A stretch of 46,476 nucleotides of DNA, from positions 640,301 to 686,776 of the forward strand of contig NZ_MPPL01000001.1 of NCBI RefSeq assembly GCF_001911425.1, read 5' to 3'. Under the pieces are notes generated by a model. It saw only the letters and a list, made by a program, of their open reading frames with translations. It searched no databases and had not been told where the DNA came from. Position 1 is the first letter of the stretch. Each line of letters starts with the position of its first letter. Origin of the DNA: Mucilaginibacter polytrichastri. GTDB lineage: Bacteria; Bacteroidota; Bacteroidia; Sphingobacteriales; Sphingobacteriaceae. The translations under genes were made by a program, and so were the position numbers. Shown piece after piece: positions 26,803 through 34,834 of this stretch.

Positions 26803-28176
26803 ATGATACTAATTATTGATGATGATATTGCCGTGCGTACCTCCCTCGTTTTGTTATTAACAAACGAGGGTTACGACGTTAAAGGAGCCGCTGCCCCGGC
26901 CGAGGCTTTATCTATTATTAAAAAAAACAAACCGCAACTCATTGTCCTCGATCTTAACTTTTCCATAGCCACCACAGGCGAAGAAGGCATTGCGCTATTG
27001 GGTAAAATAAAGAGACTGGATGCCACCGTGCCTGTAATTCTCATTACAGGGTGGGGTAGCATAGAACTGGCCGTACAGGGCATGAAAATGGGCGCTAATG
27101 ACTTTATTAACAAGCCCTGGAGTAACGAACACTTGCTGCAAGCTGTTAAAACATTTTTAGACCTGGGCGCAAACAAAAACCAGCAGCGCACCCGCAAGCA
27201 GTTGGACAGCCAGTATAACTTTGAGCAGATTATAGGGCAGGACCCGCAAATGCTGGATATACTGGAAACCATTGGCCGCGTGGCCTCCACCGATGCCTCG
27301 ATACTGGTAATGGGCGAAAGCGGCACCGGTAAGGAATTGATTGCCGAGGCTATTCACCAGAATAGTGGCCGGCGTAACAAGCCCTTTGTGAAGGTAAATT
27401 TGGGCGGTATTTCAACCTCGTTGTTCGAGAGCGAAATGTTTGGGCACATCCGCGGCGCATTTACCGATGCCCGGTTTGACAGGATGGGCCGCTTCGAAAT
27501 GTCGAACAAGGGCACTATATTTTTAGATGAAATAGGCGACCTCGATGCAGGCAGCCAGGTGAAGTTGCTGCGCGTATTGCAAGACCGTACATACGAAGTG
27601 TTGGGCAGCAGCCGCACCAAAACCGTTGATGTGCGGGTGGTATGCGCCACCAATAAAAACCTCAATGATATGGTGGCCAAAGCCAGTTTTAGGGAAGATT
27701 TGCTGTACCGTATAAACCTCATCACCATTTACCTGCCGGCCCTGCGCGAGCGGCCGGGCGATATCCCTTTGCTGGCTAATTACTTTATCGGCAACCTTAA
27801 AACTATTTATAACCGGCTCGAATTGTCCATTACCCCGGCTGCTTTAAAATGGTTGCAGCAATTGCCTTTACCGGGCAACATACGCCAGTTAAAAAACCTG
27901 GTAGAGCGTGCCGTGCTGGTAAGTAAAAAAGATAAGCTGGATATCGATGATATCCGTGCGCAACTGGATACTTCGCCGGTTAAAAAAGATAGTAGGCAGT
28001 TGCCGGGCGTGGGGTCAATTACGTTGGAAGAGATGGAAATGGAGATGATAAAAAAAGCGATGGACTACCACAAAAACCGGGTAACTAAAGCTGCACAATC
28101 ATTGGGCCTTACCCGCAGTTCGTTATACCGCAGGCTGGATAAATACCAAATACCTTATGATGAAACTGAGGACTAA
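26803..28176 (+). CDS. Sigma-54-dependent response regulator (NtrC family)
   Basis: This 457-residue activator has three parts. The receiver domain (1-120) has the acidic pocket IIDDD, phosphoacceptor Asp50 and conserved Lys104. The AAA+ domain (about 140-375) has Walker A GESGTGKE at 171-178, Walker B FLDEIG at 240-245, and FREDLLYR near 296. A Fis-type helix-turn-helix ends the protein (about 425-447). The sigma-54 contact loop is GAFTDA (218-223) instead of the usual GAFTGA. It shares its operon with a pump and a kinase and probably acts at the -24/-12 promoter and dyad at 20794-20876. Confidence 0.95.
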   Translation: MILIIDDDIAVRTSLVLLLTNEGYDVKGAAAPAEALSIIKKNKPQLIVLDLNFSIATTGEEGIALLGKIKRLDATVPVILITGWGSIELAVQGMKMGANDFINKPWSNEHLLQAVKTFLDLGANKNQQRTRKQLDSQYNFEQIIGQDPQMLDILETIGRVASTDASILVMGESGTGKELIAEAIHQNSGRRNKPFVKVNLGGISTSLFESEMFGHIRGAFTDARFDRMGRFEMSNKGTIFLDEIGDLDAGSQVKLLRVLQDRTYEVLGSSRTKTVDVRVVCATNKNLNDMVAKASFREDLLYRINLITIYLPALRERPGDIPLLANYFIGNLKTIYNRLELSITPAALKWLQQLPLPGNIRQLKNLVERAVLVSKKDKLDIDDIRAQLDTSPVKKDSRQLPGVGSITLEEMEMEMIKKAMDYHKNRVTKAAQSLGLTRSSLYRRLDKYQIPYDETED

Positions 28177-29458
28177 ATACATCCTGTTCGTATTCATTCT
28201 GCACCTGGTAACGCTGGTGCTTACCTATTTTATTTTTGAGGCCAATAAGGCGTTGTTTCTGGTGGCAGAGGTGTTTGTTATTATCTCTATCCTTATTTCC
28301 TGGAATTTGTACCGGCAGCTTATCCAGCCCATGAAATCATTGATGGTGGGTTTGGAGGCTATTAAAGACCGAGACTTTAACATCAAGTTTTCGCCAACTG
28401 GTAAATACGAGGTAGACCAGCTGATTGGCGTGTACAACCAGATGATAGACCAGCTGCGTACCGAGCGTACCTTGCAGGAGCAGCAGCACTTTTTTCTGGA
28501 GAAGCTGATCCACACCTCGCCAACAGGCATCATTGTTTTAGACCACGACGACCAGGTGCAACAGATTAACCCGAAAGCGCTCCAAATTTTGGGTGTGGGA
28601 GATAAGCAGGTACTTAACCAACCAGTGGGTAATGTATCGAACGAATTATTGCAACAGGTTACCAATCTCAAATCGGGCGAAACCAAGGTGCTCAAGTATG
28701 GCGGAGCATCAACTTACAAAATACAGAAATCGCATTTTGTAGACAGGGGCTTTCCGCGCCATTTTATTATGATAGAAGAGCTTACCGCCGAAATTTTGGC
28801 GGCCGAGAAAAATGTATATGGCAAGGTGATCCGCATGATGGCACATGAGGTTAACAATACCATTGGGCCGGTAAACTCCATTATCCAATCGACCTTAAAA
28901 ACAGAGAACCTGTGGACCAGTAAAGATGAGTTGTTGAAAGAAGCCCTGCAGGTTGCGCTGGACCGTAACCAAAACCTCAACCTGTTTATGCGCAACTTTG
29001 CAGACCTGGTTAAACTGCCTGCGCCCAATAAAAAACAAGTGGAAGTATTGCCCCTCATTAAATCTATTGTAAGGCTGATGGCAAACAAGGCAGCAGAAAG
29101 CAGGGTGGAACTGGTTATTGAACCTGTAGAGGCACCGCTTTACATACCGGCAGACGAGCAACAAATGGAACAGGCATTGATTAACGTGGTTAAAAATGCC
29201 ATTGAAGCCATTGACGGCCATACCGGTATCGTAACACTTAAAATTAATGCCCTTAACAAGCAATTGATAATTACCGATACAGGCACCGGCATTACCGCCA
29301 CACAAAGTGAACAGTTGTTTACGCCATTTTACAGTACCAAAAAAGACGGGCAGGGCATAGGCCTTACCCTGGTAAGAGAAATACTAATGAACCATGGATT
29401 TAGGTTTTCGTTAAAAACGGTAGCGCAAAGCCAAACCGAGTTCCGGATTAGTTTTTAG
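28157..29458 (+). CDS. Membrane sensor histidine kinase of the efflux operon
   Basis: This 433-residue kinase overlaps the activator gene by 20 bases, so the two are translated as a pair. It has two closely spaced transmembrane helices (about 8-26 and 32-50), a HAMP-like segment (52-105), a PAS-like domain (about 110-210), then the H-box MMAHEVNNTIGP with His230, the N-box VVKNAIEA near 344, and the G boxes DTGTG (374-378) and GQGIGL (398-403). There is almost no periplasmic loop, so it may sense a membrane or cytosolic signal. It probably phosphorylates Asp50 of the activator. Confidence 0.93.
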   Translation: MMKLRTKYILFVFILHLVTLVLTYFIFEANKALFLVAEVFVIISILISWNLYRQLIQPMKSLMVGLEAIKDRDFNIKFSPTGKYEVDQLIGVYNQMIDQLRTERTLQEQQHFFLEKLIHTSPTGIIVLDHDDQVQQINPKALQILGVGDKQVLNQPVGNVSNELLQQVTNLKSGETKVLKYGGASTYKIQKSHFVDRGFPRHFIMIEELTAEILAAEKNVYGKVIRMMAHEVNNTIGPVNSIIQSTLKTENLWTSKDELLKEALQVALDRNQNLNLFMRNFADLVKLPAPNKKQVEVLPLIKSIVRLMANKAAESRVELVIEPVEAPLYIPADEQQMEQALINVVKNAIEAIDGHTGIVTLKINALNKQLIITDTGTGITATQSEQLFTPFYSTKKDGQGIGLTLVREILMNHGFRFSLKTVAQSQTEFRISF

Positions 29459-29564
29459 ATAGATCGGGGTTTGTCGAGAAGTTCCCTCTCCCCACGGGAG
29501 GGGTTTCTACGGTATAAATATATTGTTCCAAATGCTTTTCTTCTTCCAGTAGTCATTCCATAGC

Positions 29565-29600
29565 AAAGGCGGATAGATGATCGTCTACCCGCCTCTTTTA
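29565..29600. terminator. Terminator hairpin at the end of the efflux operon
   Basis: GGCGGATAGA at 29568-29577 pairs with TCTACCCGCC at 29584-29593 with one A/C mismatch on the plus transcript, or one G-U pair on the minus transcript. A CTTTTATT tail follows on the plus side and AAA lies before it. It can serve the operon and the converging DUF4397 gene. Confidence 0.65.
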
Positions 29601-29616
29601 TTAAAAATTAGTAATG

Positions 29617-30336
29617 TTAGTAGTAGTAAACGTTGTTTTGAATATGAGCGCTTAGCTTGGTTTGATCTGTAGCTGCGGCAATGCCTTGCAGCCAAACTGT
29701 ATACAAGCCGTTTTTAATGTTCACATTATTTAAACTGGCAAGTACTGTGCTGGTGCCCGCTTGCCGAATTTCCAGGTTATAAGCCGCGTTAACAGGCAAA
29801 GTAATAAAGCCCGAAAAAGCTTTATATGCTTTATTGGATACCAGCACATTGCCGCCCTTAATGGCCAGGTCTGCCGCTGGTGCATCCGGACTGAGGTTAA
29901 TAAAGCGAATGGTGGCCATACCAGATGCCGGTTGTTTCAACGTATCGGTTAGCAAAATAAGATCGGGTTTACTTACCACGTTGGCTAAAAAAACCGAATA
30001 AAGCGTATTGTTTTTCAGTGTTGCCGTATCTGAAATAATCTTCTGGCTGCTGCCGGCAGCATAAAAAATAAGGTTTCTTTTGCCGGTATAGGCGCGGATA
30101 TAATCCTGGCTCTCACCACTTTTAATAGTGTTGGATGCCGTACGGTTCTGATCTAAAAAGAAGTCTACAGGTTGTGCATCGGGCGAGGCGTTGATAGCGG
30201 ATATCAATGCAACCGGCTGCGTTACATTGTTATAGCGGTTATTATCCTTAACACAAGCAGAAAATGATATGGCCACTACAACAGCTATCCCGGTCGCACA
30301 TGCCCATCCTTTTAAATTTAGTACTAGCTTTTTCAT
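29617..30336 (-). CDS. DUF4397-domain lipoprotein
   Basis: This 239-residue protein has an N-terminal hydrophobic segment followed by a lipobox-like FSAC at about residues 25-28, so it is probably a lipoprotein. Two DUF4397-like repeats follow: 'ALISAINASPDAQPVDFFLD' near 43, and 'TIRFINLSPDAPAADLAI' near 142. DUF4397 is a beta-sandwich unit common in Bacteroidota surface lipoproteins, with no known catalytic function. A TTTG/TAnnnnnn promoter-like pair is at 30382-30412, upstream. Confidence 0.85.
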   Translation of the reverse strand: MKKLVLNLKGWACATGIAVVVAISFSACVKDNNRYNNVTQPVALISAINASPDAQPVDFFLDQNRTASNTIKSGESQDYIRAYTGKRNLIFYAAGSSQKIISDTATLKNNTLYSVFLANVVSKPDLILLTDTLKQPASGMATIRFINLSPDAPAADLAIKGGNVLVSNKAYKAFSGFITLPVNAAYNLEIRQAGTSTVLASLNNVNIKNGLYTVWLQGIAAATDQTKLSAHIQNNVYYY

Positions 30337-30381
30337 AAAAATTGGTTTTTGTATATAAAGCCTTTACGTGTTTTAAAGGCC

Positions 30382-30450
30382 AGATGCTACATACTATGTA
30401 CTTTTTTACAAAGCCACCTTTGTAAAACAAAATATAGTAAAATAGCTTTT
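30382..30450. promoter_or_regulatory. Divergent promoter region with mirrored -33 boxes
   Basis: A perfect inverted repeat (30404-30413 and 30418-30427, four-base spacer) has CTTTGTAAAA on each strand. Each arm supplies a TTTG box. On the plus strand TTTG (30419-30422) is followed after 20 bases by TAGCTTTT (30443-30450), close to the Bacteroidota TAnnTTTG. On the minus strand TTTG (30412-30409) is followed after 19 bases by TAGCATCT. A second palindrome (TACATACTATGTA) lies at 30388-30400. This fits two back-to-back promoters with a possible shared operator. Confidence 0.5.
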
Positions 30451-30471
30451 AGGCTTAAGTAGGTATACTCA

Positions 30472-30936
30472 ATGAAAAAACGAACCCTTATCATCTTTGT
30501 CGCATTGCTTTTTAGTTTTTGTTGTGTTAATGCAAAATCAACGCAGCAAAACATCACAGGGTTTTATAAAGCTGAACCGTTAGAAGAAGGGGGTACAAGT
30601 TGCGATTTATCTGTTTTGATCACCAAAGCTAACGGTCAGTATTTTTACAACTTGAAAATTAATGGCAAAAGCAGGAAGGGGAGGGTTAAAATAACCAAAG
30701 GAGATAAAGCCGGCGAAACCTACATTAATTTTACCGGCATTAAATGGGCCGAGTACGAAGGCGATGTTTCCAAACTTGGAGACGATGATGAGCGGCCTTC
30801 GCTTAAGCTACCTGTAGGGATAGATGGTGTGCTACAAGGTAAAGAGATTACGATACAGAATTATGGTAACGCCATGAACTACTACGTTAAGTTTTTCGGC
30901 TGCGAAGAAAAATTCATCCGGCTGGTAAGGCAGTAG
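30472..30936 (+). CDS. Small exported protein, unknown function
   Basis: This 154-residue protein has a signal peptide (hydrophobic stretch to about residue 19, ending VNAK). The mature part alternates short beta strands with turns, such as 'NITGFYKAEPLEEGGTSCDL' and 'GQYFYNLKINGKSRKGRVKI', with a pair of cysteines (near residues 41 and 144) that could form a disulphide. The pattern suggests a small beta-barrel or lipocalin-like fold. No family is recognised. It is divergent from the DUF4397 gene. Confidence 0.65.
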   Translation: MKKRTLIIFVALLFSFCCVNAKSTQQNITGFYKAEPLEEGGTSCDLSVLITKANGQYFYNLKINGKSRKGRVKITKGDKAGETYINFTGIKWAEYEGDVSKLGDDDERPSLKLPVGIDGVLQGKEITIQNYGNAMNYYVKFFGCEEKFIRLVRQ

Positions 30937-30941
30937 AGGTT

Positions 30942-31130
30942 TTATTTCTTTTCGCCGTTTTCTTCTTTCCGTTCGCTGTCTTCTAGGTCGCCGCGGCGGT
31001 TAACCACATACCGCGACCGCATAAAGGTTTGTTGTATTTGCTGCGATGCGTTGCTGCCTGTTCTTTGGCTGCCGGTAAGCGGGATAATGAGGAAAGCCAG
31101 TATTACAGAGATTTTCAAAAATGTTATCAT
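30942..31130 (-). CDS. Short membrane-anchored or exported peptide, unknown
   Basis: This 62-residue open frame starts with a hydrophobic helix (residues 2-20) and continues with a polar, Gln/Arg/Glu-rich tail. It converges with the preceding gene, leaving five bases between stops. It could be a real small protein: the tail lacks rare-codon signs, and the N terminus is signal-like. No homologue is recognised. Confidence 0.4.
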   Translation of the reverse strand: MITFLKISVILAFLIIPLTGSQRTGSNASQQIQQTFMRSRYVVNRRGDLEDSERKEENGEKK

Positions 31131-31214
31131 AATTACCCTGTTTAAATAGATTTGTTGGGAGTAGCTGTAGTTGCTAATAACAGGGGTATATGATAAAAAT
31201 AAACGAATTTTATG

Positions 31215-31715
31215 TTAAATGCGCTTTTCGTAGCAAAAAAACCTTAATCCGGGGCGCTTAGCCAGCCCAATTTCGCCGCTATAGGTATACCCTAACTTGG
31301 GGAAAAGCGCTTGCGTCGCTTTGTTCTCGCTGTTGGTATCTACCCGTAAAATGGCAATACCTCTATCCTTTGCCACGGTTTCGGCCTGTACCATCAAGGC
31401 TTTGGCAATCCCCATCCCCTGAAAGTCGGGATTAACAGCTATGCGGTGGGTTACAATGGCTTGTTCGGTAATATCCCAGCCGGCGTCAGTGTATTCAGGA
31501 TCCTGGTCGGTAGTTATGGCTGTTACACCTGCAATAGCGCCATCAATATCAGCAACCCATAATTGGCCAATTTTAATGTCTTTGTTAAACACTTCGGGGT
31601 TGGGGTAATCATGGCCCCATTGGTAATTGCCGGCTGCATGCATAACCGGTACTACTTTGGCAATCATTTGCATTATGGCAGGTACATCGGCAGTGGTGGC
31701 GGGTCTTATTTGCAT
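31215..31715 (-). CDS. GNAT-family N-acetyltransferase
   Basis: This 166-residue acetyltransferase uses acetyl-CoA. Visible hallmarks are the N-terminal MQIRPATTADVPAIMQMI, the central HRIAVNPDFQGMGIAKALM with the Q/RxxGxG/A CoA-pyrophosphate loop, and LRVDTNSENKATQALFPKLGY near residue 127. Substrate cannot be predicted; RimI-like and small-molecule acetylases share this layout. It is divergent from the large FtsX permease gene. Confidence 0.85.
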   Translation of the reverse strand: MQIRPATTADVPAIMQMIAKVVPVMHAAGNYQWGHDYPNPEVFNKDIKIGQLWVADIDGAIAGVTAITTDQDPEYTDAGWDITEQAIVTHRIAVNPDFQGMGIAKALMVQAETVAKDRGIAILRVDTNSENKATQALFPKLGYTYSGEIGLAKRPGLRFFCYEKRI

Positions 31716-31832
31716 GGGGCAAATATCGCTTTTGCGGGTATAAGATGTGCAGGTAATTTTCAGGGCATTGCAATCTGTTATACATCAAACTAATATTGTT
31801 ATTTTTACTGTAACGTTAGCATACATAAAACT

Positions 31833-31846
31833 GTGCGGTAGCGATA
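31833..31846. promoter_or_regulatory. Imperfect copy of the efflux-operon dyad
   Basis: GTGCGGTAGCGATA matches the dyad GTCCGGTATCGGAC in 9 of 14 positions. It lies 56 bases before the GG of a TTGGCACG box, nearly the same distance as the 53 bases at the efflux operon. Only its left half is well preserved. Confidence 0.3.
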
Positions 31847-31891
31847 CATGGCGAAAGTTGGTTGTGGTTGTAAGTTATTGATAGTTAGAGC

Positions 31892-31921
31892 TTTGTTTGA
31901 TTGGCACGGTTTCTATATTTA
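31892..31921 (+). promoter_or_regulatory. Promoter candidate with sigma-54-like -24 box
   Basis: TTGGCACG at 31901-31908 is an ideal -24 box, but the expected GC ten bases later is AT, so the -12 element does not fit. The same stretch contains TTTG (31892-31895) followed after 18 bases by TATATTTA (31914-31921), which resembles the main Bacteroidota promoter. Which one works is not resolved. Confidence 0.35.
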
Positions 31922-31957
31922 TACCACCAATCATCGGTACATTTAACCATTACAGTT

Positions 31958-34345
31958 ATGATAAAGAGCTACTTCAAAATCGCGTGGCGAAGCCTGAGCA
32001 AACACAAAGTTTTCTCCACCATCAATATTTTCGGGCTGGCTATTGGTATTGCCACCTTTTGGATCATTGCACTTTACGTAACCGATGAGTTAAACTACGA
32101 TCGTTTTAATGCCAATGCCGACCGGATATTCCGCGTGGTGCAGCATGGCACCTGGAATGGCGGTAAGTTTGATCTGGCGCCAACCTCGGCCCCGTATGCC
32201 GCAGCTTTAAAAAACGATTACCCCGAAGTGGTTGATGCGGTACGTATTAACATGGAGGGTAATGGTAAAATAAAATATGGTGATAAGCATATCGATGGCG
32301 ATAACATTGCCTTTAGTGATAATTCTATCTTCAATATCTTTAGTTATCACTTCCTATACGGCGACCCAAAAACAGCCTTACAGAAACCACAAACCATTGT
32401 ATTAACCAAAACACTGGCCATTAAAATATTTGGCGATGCAGCGCTGGCCTTAAATAAAACGATACTTTTTGATAATGATTATCCCAATATGGTTACCGGG
32501 GTAATTGATGATGTACCTGTCAATTCGCATTTAAGTTTTACCGGGCTCCGTGCTTTCCCGGCCAATTATACCAACCGCTGGGGCAATGCAGATCTTTCTA
32601 CCTATGTGTTATTGAAAGATAGCAAAGGGGCTAAAAACATAGAGGCCCGTTCTGCAGCGTTCTACAACAAATATTTAAAAACAGACCTGGCCAATGTCCA
32701 TTACCGGATGGAGTTACAGCCCCTGACTGCCATTCACCTACATTCGCATCTCGATTATGATTCTGGTACCAATGGCAACATAATGTATGTTTATGTATTT
32801 AGTATTATCGGTTTACTTATACTGGGTATAGCCATTATTAATTATGTAAACCTGGCTACGGCACGCTCCTCAATCCGGGTCAGAGAAATTGGGGTGCGCA
32901 AGGTAATCGGGTCTGGCAGGGGGCAGCTCATGATGCTTTTCTTTGCAGAATCTGTTCTGCTGGCGGTATTGGCTACCGGTATTGCGGTGATGCTTATCCA
33001 GGCGGTATTACCTTACTTTAACCAGTTATCTGGCAAAACACTTGTGTTAATGCAGTTTGGTACCTGGCAAACAGTGGCCTTGTTCAGCACATTCGCTTTA
33101 GTAACCGGCGGATTAAGCGGTATATATCCGGCCTTGTTTTTATCCGGCTTTAAAACCATCCCGGCTATGAAGGGGCAAATGGGTAACCAGGCTTCAACCG
33201 TGTTGTTCCGTAAATCGCTGGTGGTATTTCAGTTTGTTATTACCATGATTATGATCACCGGCTCGTGCGTTATTTACAGCCAGTTGCATTACGTGCTTAA
33301 TAAAGATCTGGGTTTTAATAAATCGCAGGTGCTTACCTTCCATATCAGTAACAGGGATACACGGGTTAAAATAACCGCCATTAAACAACAGTTGCTGCAA
33401 AACCCATTGATAGAAAGCGTAGGCGTGGCCGGCAACCCCATAGGCAATAATGATTTGGGCGGAGGTGATTTTTACCTCGATGTAAACGGCAAAGCCAGCC
33501 CCGATACCAAAATTGTACAAGACCTTATAGTTGACGAAGATTTTATACCAACCATGCAGATTAAGCTTTTAAAAGGGCGCAACTTTTTAAAAGAAAATAC
33601 TACCGATAAAACGGATGCCATTATTGTAAACCAAACATTGGTAGATGCTATGGGCTGGCAAAACCCGATAGGTAAAAGTGTGCGTACCGGGGTAGATAAT
33701 GGCCGGGTGATCTCGAAAACTATTATAGGCGTTGTTAAGGATTTTAATACCTACTCGTTGCAGAATAAAATTGCCCCTTTGGTTTTAACCCCGCCCGCCG
33801 AAACTAAAGATGAGGATAACCTGTATGTACGCATTAATAAAAACAATGTAAAAGGTGCGCTTAATGCGATCACCCAAATATATAATACGTTTGATGCAGA
33901 CAAACCCGTATTCCATTTCCTGGATCAAAACTTTGCCAACAATTACCAAACAGAGCAAAAGCAGGGGAGCCTGTTGCTTGTATTTACCATATTGGCTATC
34001 AGCATAGCTTGTTTAGGTTTGTTTGGGCTGGTTACATTTACTGCCCAGCAGCGTAATAAAGAAATAGGCATCCGTAAAATACTGGGTGCAAGCATAGGCA
34101 ACATTGTTAACATGCTATCAAGTGATTTGATTAAACTGGTAATTATAGCTGTGGTTATTGCCTCGCCTGTGGCCTGGTGGGCTATGCATATGTGGCTGCA
34201 GGGTTTTGCTTACCGTATCCATATCGAGCTGTGGATGTTTGCTATGGCCAGCGGCATTGCTATTTTAATTGCCTTTGCTACCATCAGTTTTCAATCTATC
34301 CGGTCGGCCCTGGCTAACCCGGTTAAAAGTTTGCGGAGCGAGTAG
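31958..34345 (+). CDS. Large FtsX/MacB-type ABC permease without adjacent ATPase
   Basis: The start at 31958 (MIKSYFKIAWRSL) is the typical start of this family; an upstream in-frame ATG at 31901 is not preferred. The 795-residue protein has two tandem MacB_PCD-FtsX units: helices near 20-40, a periplasmic domain, three helices at about 265-400, a second helix near 415-435, then a second periplasmic domain and three final helices. Coupling loops read VREIGVRKVIGSGRGQL and NKEIGIRKILGASIGNI. No ATPase gene is next to it, so it must borrow one, possibly the ATPase at 23642, or act differently. Confidence 0.85.
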   Translation: MIKSYFKIAWRSLSKHKVFSTINIFGLAIGIATFWIIALYVTDELNYDRFNANADRIFRVVQHGTWNGGKFDLAPTSAPYAAALKNDYPEVVDAVRINMEGNGKIKYGDKHIDGDNIAFSDNSIFNIFSYHFLYGDPKTALQKPQTIVLTKTLAIKIFGDAALALNKTILFDNDYPNMVTGVIDDVPVNSHLSFTGLRAFPANYTNRWGNADLSTYVLLKDSKGAKNIEARSAAFYNKYLKTDLANVHYRMELQPLTAIHLHSHLDYDSGTNGNIMYVYVFSIIGLLILGIAIINYVNLATARSSIRVREIGVRKVIGSGRGQLMMLFFAESVLLAVLATGIAVMLIQAVLPYFNQLSGKTLVLMQFGTWQTVALFSTFALVTGGLSGIYPALFLSGFKTIPAMKGQMGNQASTVLFRKSLVVFQFVITMIMITGSCVIYSQLHYVLNKDLGFNKSQVLTFHISNRDTRVKITAIKQQLLQNPLIESVGVAGNPIGNNDLGGGDFYLDVNGKASPDTKIVQDLIVDEDFIPTMQIKLLKGRNFLKENTTDKTDAIIVNQTLVDAMGWQNPIGKSVRTGVDNGRVISKTIIGVVKDFNTYSLQNKIAPLVLTPPAETKDEDNLYVRINKNNVKGALNAITQIYNTFDADKPVFHFLDQNFANNYQTEQKQGSLLLVFTILAISIACLGLFGLVTFTAQQRNKEIGIRKILGASIGNIVNMLSSDLIKLVIIAVVIASPVAWWAMHMWLQGFAYRIHIELWMFAMASGIAILIAFATISFQSIRSALANPVKSLRSE

Positions 34346-34545
34346 GTGTAGAAAACGAAGAAATTATAATTCTATTACCTATTTAATAATCTGTGTGCCC
34401 CCGGCTAGACTAGTAGGCACTCTACAACGCAATCTCTAATAAAAAGGTGAAATAAAGCGTGAATTTAACAGCCACGATAGCTGCTATTTACAGTTGTTAA
34501 GTGGGCGTTAATGAAATAATTTAACCTGCAACGCCATTCTTCTAA

Positions 34546-34767
34546 ACACTACTACAACAATGGAAGAAAAATGGAGTAGCAATAGCTGGTGCCACAAATG
34601 CAAGTTATACGTTAGATACTGTTAATGATGCGGCAATTGGTGATCAATTGTTTACCGTTAGTGTCTATTACAAAATTAAACCAGCTTGTACATCTGCAGT
34701 ATCAAACTATCAAAGGGTAACTGTTGAAAATAACCCAACAAAGCCTATTGTTACTATTCACAACTAG
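34546..34767 (+). pseudogene. Ig-like domain fragment of a surface adhesin
   Basis: After a TAA at 34543-34545, an open frame without a start codon gives 73 residues that read as the second half of an Ig-like repeat: 'QWKKNGVAIAGATNASYTL', then 'IGDQLFTVSVYYKIKPACT'. This is the Ig/PKD-type repeat seen in large Bacteroidota adhesins and gliding-associated proteins. The fragment stops at 34765-34767 with nothing recognisable further on. It is a relic of a larger gene. The rest of the 34346-34834 gap shows nothing. Confidence 0.55.
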
Positions 34768-34834
34768 CGCTGGGTGTTAGTGCTTATTATCACACCCTAC
34801 AGGTTTATTTTAGAGATGTTTTGCATACTACTAA

